From JAFGXF01 sp963732595 (GTDB taxonomy: Bacteria; Chloroflexota; Anaerolineae; Anaerolineales; Anaerolineaceae), in the NCBI GenBank assembly GCA_963732595.1, contig CAVSZZ010000002.1:806001-870000 (forward strand): a DNA stretch of 64,000 nt, in the 5' to 3' direction. Within the stretch, counting starts at the first letter, position 1. Each line of letters opens with the position of its first letter. The translations under genes were made by a program, and so were the position numbers. Below are positions 1 to 8,286 of this stretch, piece after piece. Below the pieces are notes generated by a model that did no database searches, was not told the DNA's origin, and saw nothing but the letters and a program-made list of their open reading frames with translations.

Positions 1-832
1 CAGCCTCGAATATCCAGGTAGCCAGACCTTTCCCAACAAAGCGAAGGTGCCATGGTTCAGACAGGGCATACCCGCTTTCGGATTTAGCGTAAGTTGGATC
101 TGTTCCGGCCGGATATGAGATCACAAACCCATATTCATGGGCATGTTGCCGCAACCAAAGATACAAACCCTTGTCATAATTATTGCGGGCGACAATCCAA
201 TCTGGGTAAAAGTAATCCAGTAAATCAACTGCCAGACCCAAATGATGCTCAGAATACCCGGGTTCAGCAGAAAACCGCATGGCATAATTTTGCGCTTCTT
301 TAAGACTCATCCCTGATTCGGTCGCTTCGGTAACATACCTGCTGTAAGCGGTATATTGATCGTCAATCGACCTAAAACCACTCCGTAGGTAAGGGCTGAA
401 ACCAGCTGATTTTGCATCTGCCATCAATTGTTTTAACGGCTCCTCGATAATCGTCGCAACGCTTACCTCACCCAAGCTCACCAGAGGTAATTGTGCCTCC
501 GTTCGAGGGAAATCCATTGGTAGACGGGTTCTAGAGGAAACCGGGTATAGGAACAGCTCGTAGGTGTACTCCGCGACTGTACTTGAGATCACAGCCCCAA
601 GCGTGCTCGAAGCATTGCTGATTGGGGACGGGGTAGCTGTCAGCTCAACCAAAATGGGAGAGCATGTGGCATTCATTTCCGCTGTTGTTGGCTGTGACTT
701 GCCCCAAAAAATCAGTTGTGTGTGAAGGAGAAAGGTTAAAATGAATCCCCAGAACAAACATGATAGGATTGTAAAAATGATCGTGAGAAGTAATGACTGC
801 CTGGATAGGCTGACTTCAATGTGTTTGGTCAT
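1..832 (-). CDS. VanY-type D-alanyl-D-alanine carboxypeptidase (M15B), 3' end cut by window edge
   Basis: A frame open from an ATG at 832 to the window edge encodes 277 residues with no stop, so the C-terminus lies outside. Residues about 13-36 are a hydrophobic anchor. A Ser/Thr-rich stretch follows, then the M15 peptidase domain. Zinc-site motifs are visible: SGFRS (151-155), SEHHLGLAVD (194-203, giving His196 and Asp203) and EPWH (259-262, giving Glu259 and His262), all in the order of the VanY/DacB family. Such enzymes trim the terminal D-Ala of peptidoglycan stem peptides outside the membrane. The single N-terminal helix predicts an outside-facing, membrane-tethered enzyme. Nothing suggests glycopeptide resistance: there are no vanHAX or vanRS neighbours. 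Confidence 0.88.
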   Translation of the reverse strand, partial: MTKHIEVSLSRQSLLLTIIFTILSCLFWGFILTFLLHTQLIFWGKSQPTTAEMNATCSPILVELTATPSPISNASSTLGAVISSTVAEYTYELFLYPVSSRTRLPMDFPRTEAQLPLVSLGEVSVATIIEEPLKQLMADAKSAGFSPYLRSGFRSIDDQYTAYSRYVTEATESGMSLKEAQNYAMRFSAEPGYSEHHLGLAVDLLDYFYPDWIVARNNYDKGLYLWLRQHAHEYGFVISYPAGTDPTYAKSESGYALSEPWHLRFVGKGLATWIFEA

Positions 833-844
833 ACTTAAAGACGT

Positions 845-876
845 TCTGCTGGATATATCAGCAGAGCGGAATTATA
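845..876 (-). promoter_or_regulatory. Possible promoter -10 box and inverted repeat ahead of the VanY-like gene
   Basis: On the minus strand a TATAAT box lies at 876-871, about 38 bases ahead of the ATG at 832. Between them is an inverted repeat with 7-base arms TCTGCTG/CAGCAGA (845-851 and 859-865) around an AT-rich centre. No good -35 box is seen at normal spacing. The repeat could be an operator or a leader hairpin; with no T-run it is a poor terminator for the Nudix gene ending at 898. Confidence 0.3.
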
Positions 877-897
877 GCACCACAAAACCCAACAACT

Positions 898-1434
898 CTA
901 TTCAGGAGATAATAGGAAGCGTCTGGCCAGCATAAGTGCTGCCAAGGTTTTTGAGTCATTAATTTCCCCACTCTCAACCAGGCGATACAATTCAGAAATC
1001 GTATAACGTTCAACCCGAATGAACTCGTCCGGATCAGCCTCTAAGGGTGCAGATGTTAGTCTCCGGGCAAGATAGAAATGCATCTGTTCATCCCCATACC
1101 CCGGAATAAGATAAGCCTGACCCAAGAGGGTTATTTCACCTGCAGCCATACCAATTTCTTCTCGCAGCTCCCTTATAGCGCAAGTCTGTGGCGCCTCACC
1201 ATTCTCTATAACACCCGCGGGTAATTCAAGCAAGTTCTGATTAGCGCCCAACCGAAACTGCCTGACGAGATAAACTAACCCTTCTGCGTCCACCGGTAGG
1301 ATGGTCACGGAAGGGTTGTGTTTCACCAAATCATAGCTTGCCCTGCGCCCGTCAGGAAATTGGAGAAGGACCGCTTCTATTGTAATAATCTTGCCACGAT
1401 AAACCGGATCCCGGTTTATCACATTGACAGGCAT
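898..1434 (-). CDS. Nudix hydrolase, ADP-ribose pyrophosphatase-like
   Basis: This 178-residue protein contains a complete Nudix box: Gly-x5-Glu (GVIENGE) followed by the helix core RELREEIG. The Glu residues of REXXEE bind the catalytic Mg ions. The N-terminal beta-rich segment (DPVYRGKIITIEAV...) and the overall length fit the ADP-ribose pyrophosphatase (NudF/YqiK) branch, which cleaves ADP-ribose to AMP and ribose 5-phosphate in the cytosol. The exact nucleoside-diphosphate substrate cannot be fixed from sequence. The ATG at 1434 lies 11 bases after the stop of the lipoprotein gene in the same direction, so the two may be co-transcribed. No clear Shine-Dalgarno is visible. Confidence 0.9.
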   Translation of the reverse strand: MPVNVINRDPVYRGKIITIEAVLLQFPDGRRASYDLVKHNPSVTILPVDAEGLVYLVRQFRLGANQNLLELPAGVIENGEAPQTCAIRELREEIGMAAGEITLLGQAYLIPGYGDEQMHFYLARRLTSAPLEADPDEFIRVERYTISELYRLVESGEINDSKTLAALMLARRFLLSPE

Positions 1435-1445
1435 TCTATTTATGG

Positions 1446-2069
1446 CTACTGGGTTGTCAGGTTATAGAACCAATTAACCGCCCAGGTGCCATTTGAGAAG
1501 TCGACCCGTATATATATTGGGCTGACCCCTCTCAGCGCTGCCGGGATGTCATATACCACAGCATAACTTGTTGTGGCATCACAATTACCCGTGGTAACAA
1601 TTGTTCCACCTCGGGGACCGACGCCCATCGATACGGTATAAGTGCCTGTGGTCGGGAACCCATAGGTACGTACGCCAACCTTGAGATCCGCATCCACCCA
1701 TGCTATGGATAACCGTGGATAGCTGGAACTGGGTGCTGGATCAAAGGAATAATCCTTACGCGATTTGGTTGGAGTAGGACCAAACGGTGTATTAGTCGAG
1801 ATAGATTTCGTGGATGAAACCGGTGTGGTCACAAAGGGGTTGGTCGCCTGAGCGCCTGGTTCGGTTGTCAGAGCAACCGGGGTGCCGGTTAATTTTATCT
1901 TGGCAATGGCTGTAGCCGTCTGAGCTATCGTCACCACGTTTTGGGTGGGGAGCGAAAAAGCCAATGTAGAAGTTGGCGCTGCCGGTTCTGTTGATGCAGA
2001 GCGCAGACACCCCGTCATGCTTGCGAGGATGATGACGGATAGAATGATCAGATAAGCGGTTTTTCTCAT
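1446..2069 (-). CDS. Lipoprotein of unknown function
   Basis: The start chosen is the ATG at 2069, which has an AAGGAG ribosome site about 8 bases upstream and begins directly with a lipoprotein signal peptide (MRKTAYLIILS...). The lipobox is ASMTGC with Cys21 as the lipidation site. The longer open frame back to 2180 adds 37 residues unlike a signal peptide. After the Cys comes a Ser/Thr/Pro/Ala-rich linker of about 90 residues, then a compact domain of about 100 residues (SYPRLSIAWVDADLKVG... to the end) with the look of a beta-sandwich. I do not recognise the domain. The protein is probably tethered to the outer face of the membrane. Confidence 0.75.
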   Translation of the reverse strand: MRKTAYLIILSVIILASMTGCLRSASTEPAAPTSTLAFSLPTQNVVTIAQTATAIAKIKLTGTPVALTTEPGAQATNPFVTTPVSSTKSISTNTPFGPTPTKSRKDYSFDPAPSSSYPRLSIAWVDADLKVGVRTYGFPTTGTYTVSMGVGPRGGTIVTTGNCDATTSYAVVYDIPAALRGVSPIYIRVDFSNGTWAVNWFYNLTTQ

Positions 2070-2239
2070 GGAGTGTTCTCCTTCTTTACAGCAATACATT
2101 ATTGATCGCCAGGTAGATCGATGGATTACCAAGATATTTCGACGAATCCCTGGGTGCTGCGATCTCTCAACATGATGCAATAGACGTGCCAGCTGAATGG
2201 TAAAATCAAAAATTCACAGTAATCAAGGAGTAAATTGAT

Positions 2240-2668
2240 TTGAACATCTATTTCTCATGCTCGATCACGGGTGGCCGAAAGGACCAACAAATCTTTACAA
2301 CCATTACGAACTTGTTACTGGCATCCGGACATCTTGTGCCCACCGCGCATTTTGCAGATCCCAATATCTATGAACTGGAGGATTCTTTATCTCCCGAACA
2401 AACCTTTGAGAGAGACTGCCGGTGGGTGACAGAGTGTGACGTCTTAGTGGCCGAGGTTTCAACCCCTTCTCACGGGGTTGGCTATGAGATAGCGATGGCA
2501 TTATCACACGGAAAACCTGTTCTATGCTGTTACAAGACGGGTGTCCGCGTTTCAAAAATGCTCATCGGAAATACAACCAATGGATACACCCTCCTGGAAT
2601 ACGCATCTGAGGATGACTTACGGATCGGGCTGAGAACCTTCCTTGCATCAGTAAGGATCGAAAACTAA
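2240..2668 (+). CDS. DNPH1/Rcl-like 2'-deoxynucleoside 5'-phosphate N-hydrolase family protein
   Basis: This 142-residue protein starts MNIYFSCSITGGR, followed by an acidic/basic patch and ...DVLVAEVSTPSHGVGYEIAMAL, a pattern I recognise from the Rcl/DNPH1 branch of the nucleoside 2-deoxyribosyltransferase fold. Family members hydrolyse the N-glycosidic bond of deoxynucleoside 5'-monophosphates. The GVGYE segment contains the Glu expected to act as nucleophile. The start codon is TTG, with AAGGAG about 9 bases upstream; no in-frame ATG gives a full-length fold. It stands alone between a minus-strand lipoprotein gene and the dnaJ promoter. A role in clearing damaged or surplus nucleotides is inferred from the family. 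Confidence 0.82.
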   Translation: MNIYFSCSITGGRKDQQIFTTITNLLLASGHLVPTAHFADPNIYELEDSLSPEQTFERDCRWVTECDVLVAEVSTPSHGVGYEIAMALSHGKPVLCCYKTGVRVSKMLIGNTTNGYTLLEYASEDDLRIGLRTFLASVRIEN

Positions 2669-2769
2669 GGGCCGAATCCTCAATCTGATGACCACATCTC
2701 AGCTTGTCTTTTCATCAGGTATGGCTTTTTGACAGATGTAAGAAGATTATAAGAGTTCCTATTGGCGTC

Positions 2770-2798
2770 TTGACGGCAAACTGAGGCCTTCATACAAT
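2770..2798 (+). promoter_or_regulatory. Sigma70-like promoter of the dnaJ-htrA pair, probably leaderless
   Basis: TTGACG (2770-2775), a 17-base spacer and TACAAT (2793-2798) form a near-consensus promoter. The -10 box ends only 6 bases before the ATG at 2805, so transcription would begin at or next to the start codon, leaving no room for a Shine-Dalgarno. Confidence 0.65.
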
Positions 2799-2804
2799 TG
2801 AACA

Positions 2805-3722
2805 ATGGAATATAAGGATTACTATCAGGCGCTGGGTGTTGATCGGAATGCCAGCGCAGAAGATATTAAAAAAGCTTACCGCAAACTGGCAATGAAGTAC
2901 CACCCCGATCGGAATCCTGGAAACAAGTCGGCGGAGGATAAATTCAAAGATATCAATGAAGCCTATCAGGTCTTGGGGGACGCGACCAAACGTCAACGTT
3001 ATGACCAACTGGGCGATTCCTACAACCAGTGGCAGCAAACAGGTGGATCATCGGACACTTTCAATTGGCAGGACTGGTTTTCTCAGGGACAACCTGCGGG
3101 CGGTCGCCGAGTGGATGTGCGCGATTTTGAAGATATGTTCGGTGGCTCCTTTTCCGACTTCTTCAATACGATTTTTGGTGGGATGGGAACAACTACGACA
3201 CGTCAACGCCGACATTCAGTACCGATGAATTTTGAACAGCAAGTCCCGATCAGCATAGCTGAAGCATATAGCGGGACCCAACGATCCTTAAAGATTGATA
3301 ATCGACGCTACGAAGTGAAGATACCCGCTGGCGCTCAGAACGGGACAAAGGTCAGGATTGCCGGCGCCGGACCATCTGATCAAGCCGGTGGGAAAGGTGA
3401 CCTGTACCTGGTTATCAATGTGACCCCCGATTCCAAGTACGAGCGTAAAGGATCTGATCTCTATATGGAGATCAAAATCCCTTTGACGACCGCAATCCTG
3501 GGCGGAGAGGTGACCATCCAGACACTCGCCGGTCCGGTCGCATTAACGATACCATCCGGAACTCAACCCGGGCAGACCTTCCGACTTTCCGGACGAGGAA
3601 TGCCACACTTGAGGGATAAACAGGTGCATGGCGACCTGTTTGTAAAAACACGCATCCCCATACCCAAACATCTGTCAAACAGACAACGCGAGTTGTTTGA
3701 AGAATTGCGTTCGGAAGAATAG
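2805..3722 (+). CDS. cbpA: J-domain co-chaperone, CbpA/DnaJ type without zinc finger
   Basis: The 305-residue protein has an N-terminal J domain (about 1-70) with the HPD tripeptide at 33-35 that stimulates DnaK ATPase. A Gly/Phe/Ser-rich linker follows (about 75-130), then the two beta-barrel substrate-binding domains seen in DnaJ C-termini (about 140-295). The CxxCxGxG zinc repeats of canonical DnaJ are absent, so this is the CbpA (class II) form. It would present unfolded clients to DnaK in the cytosol. The serine protease gene follows after 27 bases, suggesting a joint protein-quality-control unit. The gene's ATG lies almost at the predicted transcription start. Confidence 0.93.
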   Translation: MEYKDYYQALGVDRNASAEDIKKAYRKLAMKYHPDRNPGNKSAEDKFKDINEAYQVLGDATKRQRYDQLGDSYNQWQQTGGSSDTFNWQDWFSQGQPAGGRRVDVRDFEDMFGGSFSDFFNTIFGGMGTTTTRQRRHSVPMNFEQQVPISIAEAYSGTQRSLKIDNRRYEVKIPAGAQNGTKVRIAGAGPSDQAGGKGDLYLVINVTPDSKYERKGSDLYMEIKIPLTTAILGGEVTIQTLAGPVALTIPSGTQPGQTFRLSGRGMPHLRDKQVHGDLFVKTRIPIPKHLSNRQRELFEELRSEE

Positions 3723-3749
3723 CACGCGCAGAAGAAGGTGGATGAATAA

Positions 3750-4916
3750 ATGAAAAAGAATATCAAATGGTTAGCATTATCACTCAGCATGATAATCGTT
3801 TTGTCCTGTGCCTCGACGATCACGGGCTTGTTACCTGAAGAATCGAATAACACGGTAGTGCTTCCGACTTTTGAATCCCTGGAGAACGCTCCTTCCTTTG
3901 ATACTATCCCGGTTCCAGACATTGGAGACACGGAGGAAATCCTCACTGCGCTCTATAGTGCGGTTAATCCGGGGATTGTTGCCATCCAGGTTATAACTGA
4001 CGCTGGCGATGCTCTTGGTTCCGGCTTTGTGATCGACTTAAACGGTCATATCGTCACCAATTATCATGTTGTTGAGGGGGAGCAGTCCATCGAGGTAGAT
4101 TTCCCCTCCGGATATAAAACTTATGGTGAGGTAATAGGCACCGATCTCGACTCGGATATCGCCATTATTGATGTTGATGTTCCGGAAGAGCAGCTTCACC
4201 CCCTGGCTCTTGGTGACTCGAGCCAATTGCGTGTAGGCCAGACAGTCGTGGCAATTGGCAATCCATACGGACTAACCGGCACTATGACCGTCGGGGTTGT
4301 TTCTGCCCTGGGTCGAACGCTGGACTCCCAGCGGCAAACCGCATCCGGGGCTTATTACACAGCCGCCGATTTGATCCAGACCGATGCCTCGATCAATCCC
4401 GGGAATTCGGGTGGACCTCTATTAAACTTGAACGGCGAAGTCATTGGGGTCAATCGGGCAATTCAGACCTCCGGCTCAACCGCTACGGGTGAAGCTGTCA
4501 ACACCGGTATCGGGTTCGCCATTGCCAGTAATATCGTCAAGCGGGTCGCTCCTTCACTGATCGCTTATGGGAGCTTTGATTATCCCTACCTAGGTATTAC
4601 CAGCCGGGAAGAGTTGAATCTATTTGCCATGGAAGCTCTTGGTATCACCCACATGGGGGGGGCATATGTGTTGAGTGTCGCTTCCGGTGGACCCGCCAGC
4701 CGGGCCGGTATTCGTGGAGGAACGGATGCCACGAGTATTACCGGGTTGTTGGCAGGAGGCGATCTGATCGTTGCTGCGGATGGTCAACCCATCAAGGTCT
4801 TCAGCGATCTACTCAGTTACATGGTAAATTTCAAATCGCCAGAGGATTCGATAATACTGACGATAATTCGTGATGGTCAGGAAATGAGTGTGGAGGTCAC
4901 GTTAGGGTCGCGGTAG
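3750..4916 (+). CDS. htrA: HtrA/DegP-family serine protease with PDZ domain, lipoprotein-type signal
   Basis: This 388-residue protein begins with a signal peptide ending in a lipobox-like VLSC (Cys20), so it is probably membrane-anchored on the outside. The trypsin-like domain shows the full triad: His106 in NYHVVEG, Asp136 in DSDIAII and Ser220 in GNSGGPL. One PDZ domain occupies about 270-385 (...YLGITS..., GDLIVAADGQPI). HtrA enzymes degrade or refold misfolded envelope proteins. It lies 27 bases after the J-domain gene with a GAAGGTGG-type ribosome site and ends just before a hairpin terminator, so the two genes look like one transcript. Confidence 0.93.
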   Translation: MKKNIKWLALSLSMIIVLSCASTITGLLPEESNNTVVLPTFESLENAPSFDTIPVPDIGDTEEILTALYSAVNPGIVAIQVITDAGDALGSGFVIDLNGHIVTNYHVVEGEQSIEVDFPSGYKTYGEVIGTDLDSDIAIIDVDVPEEQLHPLALGDSSQLRVGQTVVAIGNPYGLTGTMTVGVVSALGRTLDSQRQTASGAYYTAADLIQTDASINPGNSGGPLLNLNGEVIGVNRAIQTSGSTATGEAVNTGIGFAIASNIVKRVAPSLIAYGSFDYPYLGITSREELNLFAMEALGITHMGGAYVLSVASGGPASRAGIRGGTDATSITGLLAGGDLIVAADGQPIKVFSDLLSYMVNFKSPEDSIILTIIRDGQEMSVEVTLGSR

Positions 4917-4950
4917 TTTATAGGAAGAACGAAACTGCAAATATATTTAT

Positions 4951-4980
4951 AAGCAAGCCTTGCGGCTTGCTTTAATTTAA
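4951..4980 (+). terminator. Rho-independent-like terminator after htrA
   Basis: A perfect 9-bp stem AAGCAAGCC/GGCTTGCTT (4951-4959 and 4964-4972) with a TTGC loop is followed by an AT-rich tail. The T-run is imperfect, so efficiency is uncertain. Confidence 0.65.
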
Positions 4981-5078
4981 TTATGTGGGCTTAGTGAGAT
5001 GTCAAAGGCACGCGATGGAATTCATGAACTGTGGTCCAAGGCGGCAATTATGGTGAACGTATCTGGATGTTTTCTGAT

Positions 5079-5107
5079 TGGTCAGTTTCATTCTTTTTTG
5101 GTATGCT
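5079..5107 (+). promoter_or_regulatory. Probable promoter of the frr-uppS-cdsA-glpX run
   Basis: TGGTCA (5079-5084), a 17-base T-rich spacer and TATGCT (5102-5107) lie 30 bases ahead of the frr ATG. A strong GGAGG ribosome site follows at about 5127-5131. Confidence 0.45.
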
Positions 5108-5137
5108 TAAGCCATACCCTAGTCACCGGAGGCAGGC

Positions 5138-5695
5138 ATGATCAAAGAAACGATTAAGGAAGCCGAAATTCACATGAAGAGCGCGCTCCAGGTCTTAACG
5201 GATGACCTGGCTGCTATCAGGACCGGCCGCGCTTCACCCGTTCTGGTTGAAAAACTTCCTGTGGACTACTACGGAATGCCAACACCCTTAATGCAGTTAG
5301 CCAATATCAGTGTCCCCGAGCCGCGGGTTCTACTTATTCGCCCTTTTGATGCAACAACATTAAAAGCCATAGAACGCGCCATTCTCGTCTCTGAACTTGG
5401 TTTGACACCCAATAACGATGGGAAGGTTATCCGGTTGAACATCCCTCTATTAACTGAGGATCGGCGTCATGAACTGGTCAGGATCGTCCATACCCGACTG
5501 GAAGAAACCCGTGTGGCAATCCGCAATGTCCGTCGCGACATTCTAAAAGACCTCAAGGAATATGAACACGAGAAGCTGATCTCAGAAGACGATCTGAATA
5601 CGGCCGAAGAAGAAATGCAAAAATTGACAGACCGGATGACCGAACAGGTGGAAGAGATCGGCAAGCATAAAGAAAAAGAGATCATGGAAGTCTGA
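5138..5695 (+). CDS. frr: Ribosome-recycling factor
   Basis: The 185-residue length is that of RRF. The conserved core is plain: LAAIRTGRASP near residue 30, the helix-bundle segment around IRLNIPLLTEDRRHELV, and the charged C-terminal three-helix bundle ending in KHKEKEIMEV. RRF works with EF-G to split post-termination ribosomes. The start is supported by GGAGG 7 bases upstream. uppS follows after 14 bases and cdsA after that. This gene order is common in bacteria, though pyrH, tsf and rpsB are not upstream here. Confidence 0.98.
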   Translation: MIKETIKEAEIHMKSALQVLTDDLAAIRTGRASPVLVEKLPVDYYGMPTPLMQLANISVPEPRVLLIRPFDATTLKAIERAILVSELGLTPNNDGKVIRLNIPLLTEDRRHELVRIVHTRLEETRVAIRNVRRDILKDLKEYEHEKLISEDDLNTAEEEMQKLTDRMTEQVEEIGKHKEKEIMEV

Positions 5696-5709
5696 TCCAG
5701 ATCCAGATC

Positions 5710-6459
5710 ATGAAGAAGCAAAAATTCAAGACGGAATTCGCCCGGATTCCTGAACACATCGCAATTATCATGGATGGCAACGGAAGATGGGCTACGGCAC
5801 GCGGCCTACCCCGATTGGCCGGCCACAAGGCGGGTACCGAGAATCTTCGGCAGATCATTCGTGCTGCCGTTGAATTTGGGGTGAAGTACCTGACCATCTA
5901 TGCCTTCTCCACCGAGAACTGGCGTCGCCCACAGGATGAAGTCAGTGGCTTGATGATGATCATTGAAGATGTCATCGAACGCGAACTGGCAGAGTTGCAC
6001 CAACAGGGTGTTCAACTTCGACATATCGGCAGACTCGAAGGTCTGAGGCCTCAGTTGATTCAAAAAGTCAAAGACGCCATGCAATTAACCGAAAAGAATA
6101 GCCGTCTGGTACTTTGCATTGCATTCAATTATGGCGGTCGCGATGAGATCACCTGTGCCATCCGTCGCATGCTGGCTGACAAACTGGATCCTTCCACTAT
6201 TTCCGAGGAGCTGGTCAGCAGCTATCTCTTTACTTCCAACATTCCCGATCCCGATCTGGTCATCAGGACCTCCGGTGAAATGCGCATCAGCAATTTTTTA
6301 ATATGGCAAGCGGCGTACTCCGAGTTATATGTAACCCCTACTTATTGGCCGGATTTTGATAAAGAGGAACTCCGAAAAGCTATCATTGAATATGGCAGCC
6401 GGGATAGACGATATGGAAAAGTATCTTCAAACCAGGTAGAAAGCTGCCCGGAGGACTGA
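5710..6459 (+). CDS. uppS: Isoprenyl transferase (undecaprenyl diphosphate synthase family)
   Basis: The 249-residue protein carries the cis-prenyltransferase signature: HIAIIMDGNGRWA (catalytic Asp and substrate-binding Asn/Gly/Arg), FSTENWRRP and the C-terminal RTSGEMRISNFLIWQAAYSE block. It condenses isopentenyl diphosphate onto farnesyl diphosphate to give the C55 carrier used for peptidoglycan and, in this organism, probably for surface glycans. It lies 14 bases after frr and 7 bases before cdsA, so it is translated from one message. Confidence 0.97.
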   Translation: MKKQKFKTEFARIPEHIAIIMDGNGRWATARGLPRLAGHKAGTENLRQIIRAAVEFGVKYLTIYAFSTENWRRPQDEVSGLMMIIEDVIERELAELHQQGVQLRHIGRLEGLRPQLIQKVKDAMQLTEKNSRLVLCIAFNYGGRDEITCAIRRMLADKLDPSTISEELVSSYLFTSNIPDPDLVIRTSGEMRISNFLIWQAAYSELYVTPTYWPDFDKEELRKAIIEYGSRDRRYGKVSSNQVESCPED

Positions 6460-6466
6460 TCTGCGC

Positions 6467-7276
6467 ATGTTGGCAAAACGCTTGATCGTTGCAATCATCC
6501 TGATTCCAGTGGGTGTCACATTAATTAAAATAGGTGGTTGGCCACTAACCTTATTCATCGCCCTGCTCCTCGGATTGGCATCCTGGGAATTTTGCATCCT
6601 ATTTACAAAAGCCGGAAATGCACCTGCTACGATCTTGGTGATTACCGGTGTGGTCTCAATGACTATCACGCGCCTGGTGTCGGGATTTGAACATCAGGAT
6701 CTTATCCTGACCGTATTCGTTCTTGCTGCCATGAGCTATCACCTGATAGCTTATGAGAGGGGCAATAACAATTCTGCCACAGACTTTACCATCTCCTTGG
6801 CCGGATTGGCTTATCTTGGGATCCTGGGTCCACACCTCATCTCACTCAGGCTTTTGCCGGAAGGCTTGTGGTGGTTTATGTTGATCATGCCCGTTGCCTG
6901 GCTGGCTGACAGCGGTGCTTTCTTCATTGGCTCGCGATTTGGCAAGCATCGCTTGGCTCCCCGCCTCAGCCCCAAAAAAACCTGGGAGGGGTATTTTGGT
7001 GGCATTGTCACGGGAGTACTGGCAGGCATCCTATTCTCATACTTATGGGGATTTGTATCCCCTGCTATGTCCATCTACAGGGGGATTATTGTCGGAGTCG
7101 CCCTCTCGGTTCTCCCAACTCTCGGTGACCTGGGGGAGAGCATGCTAAAAAGACAATTCGGTGTAAAGGATTCAGGAAACCTGCTTCCCGGGCATGGCGG
7201 GGCTCTGGACCGCGTCGACTCCTGGATCTGGGCTGCTGCCATAGGTTACTATCTGGTTTTCTTTCTATGGGTCTAA
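6467..7276 (+). CDS. cdsA: Phosphatidate cytidylyltransferase (CDP-diglyceride synthase)
   Basis: This 269-residue polytopic membrane protein has about eight hydrophobic segments. The C-terminal CDP-diglyceride synthase signature is intact: SPKKTWEG near 165 and GDLGESMLKR...KDSG...PGHGGALDRVDS (about 220-250), which binds metal and CTP. It makes CDP-diacylglycerol from phosphatidic acid and CTP for phospholipid synthesis. The ATG at 6467 follows GGAGG. In many genomes dxr and rseP come next; here glpX does. Confidence 0.96.
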   Translation: MLAKRLIVAIILIPVGVTLIKIGGWPLTLFIALLLGLASWEFCILFTKAGNAPATILVITGVVSMTITRLVSGFEHQDLILTVFVLAAMSYHLIAYERGNNNSATDFTISLAGLAYLGILGPHLISLRLLPEGLWWFMLIMPVAWLADSGAFFIGSRFGKHRLAPRLSPKKTWEGYFGGIVTGVLAGILFSYLWGFVSPAMSIYRGIIVGVALSVLPTLGDLGESMLKRQFGVKDSGNLLPGHGGALDRVDSWIWAAAIGYYLVFFLWV

Positions 7277-7295
7277 GAAACGAAGGAGACACAGG

Positions 7296-8276
7296 ATGAC
7301 CTTACCCAGTCGTAATCTGGCTTTAGAACTTGTCCGTGTCACAGAAGCTGCTGCAATGACAGCCGGGCGCTTCATGGGACGGGGTGATAAAAATGCGGCC
7401 GACAAGGCGGCTGTTGATGGTATGCGTATTATATTGAACACCATCGAGATGAGTGCCGTGGTGGTCATCGGCGAGGGAGAGAAGGATAAAGCTCCCATGC
7501 TCTTTCGTGGCGAACACCTGGGGGCGGGTGGACCGCCTGAAGTCGACCTCGCAGTAGATCCAATCGATGGAACCCGGCCTCTGGCATTGGGATTGTCCAA
7601 TTCCATTGCCACAGTTGCCATTGCGCCACGCGGAACGATGTTCAATCCTGGTCCGATCGTTTATATGAATAAGATAGCCGTCGGTCCGATTGCTAAGGAT
7701 GTCATTGATATTGATGCTCCAGTGGCAGAAAACTTGAGACGGATAGCAAAAGCCAAGGGGGAAGGCGTTGAGCACCTCACAGCGGTCATTCTTGACCGTC
7801 CCCGTCATCATGATCTGATTGCCGAGGTTCGTAAATGTGGCACTCGAATAAAGCTCATTCCGGATGGGGATGTGGCAGGTGCTTTAATGACCGCCTGGCC
7901 GCAATCGGAGATCGATGTCCTGCTTGGTATCGGTGGAACCCCAGAAGGTATACTGGCTGCTTGTGGTATGCGTGCCATGGGAGGTAATATCCAGGGGAAG
8001 TTGTATGCACGCGATGAGGACGAGTATAAACGTGGCCGCGACCTTGGATACGACTTCGATAAAGTCCTGACGCTCAATGACATGGTTTCTTCAGAGGATG
8101 TTTTCTTCGCAGCCACAGGTATCACTCGTGGCGATCTGCTGGATGGAGTCTCTTATTCCGCCAACAGCGTCCGCACAGATAGTTTGGTCATGCGCGGCCT
8201 GACCGGAACAGTACGACAGATCATATCCACACACCAACTCAATAAGTTGAGCAAGATCAGCCAGATCACCTATTAA
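7296..8276 (+). CDS. glpX: Class II fructose-1,6-bisphosphatase
   Basis: The 326-residue protein matches GlpX along its length. It opens with SRNLALELVRVTEAAA. The metal-site segment GEGEKDKAP comes next, then the Li-sensitive phosphatase motif DPIDGTRPLA. DGDVAGAL and the GGTPEGI loop lie in the C-terminal half. It removes the 1-phosphate of fructose 1,6-bisphosphate with divalent metal, the committing step of gluconeogenesis. It follows cdsA after 19 bases with a ribosome site in GAAGGAG. The link with lipid-precursor genes looks positional rather than functional. Confidence 0.96.
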   Translation: MTLPSRNLALELVRVTEAAAMTAGRFMGRGDKNAADKAAVDGMRIILNTIEMSAVVVIGEGEKDKAPMLFRGEHLGAGGPPEVDLAVDPIDGTRPLALGLSNSIATVAIAPRGTMFNPGPIVYMNKIAVGPIAKDVIDIDAPVAENLRRIAKAKGEGVEHLTAVILDRPRHHDLIAEVRKCGTRIKLIPDGDVAGALMTAWPQSEIDVLLGIGGTPEGILAACGMRAMGGNIQGKLYARDEDEYKRGRDLGYDFDKVLTLNDMVSSEDVFFAATGITRGDLLDGVSYSANSVRTDSLVMRGLTGTVRQIISTHQLNKLSKISQITY

Positions 8277-8286
8277 TATTAATCGG

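Noticed and set aside
2070..2180. Extended N-terminus for the lipoprotein ending at 1446
   Set aside because: The added 37 residues would bury the signal peptide and lipobox; the ATG at 2069 has a clear ribosome site.
2685..2718. Hairpin after the DNPH1-like gene (CTGATGA/TCATCAG)
   Set aside because: The 7-base arms are separated by a 20-base loop and the T-rich tail is not adjacent, so it is too weak to call a terminator.
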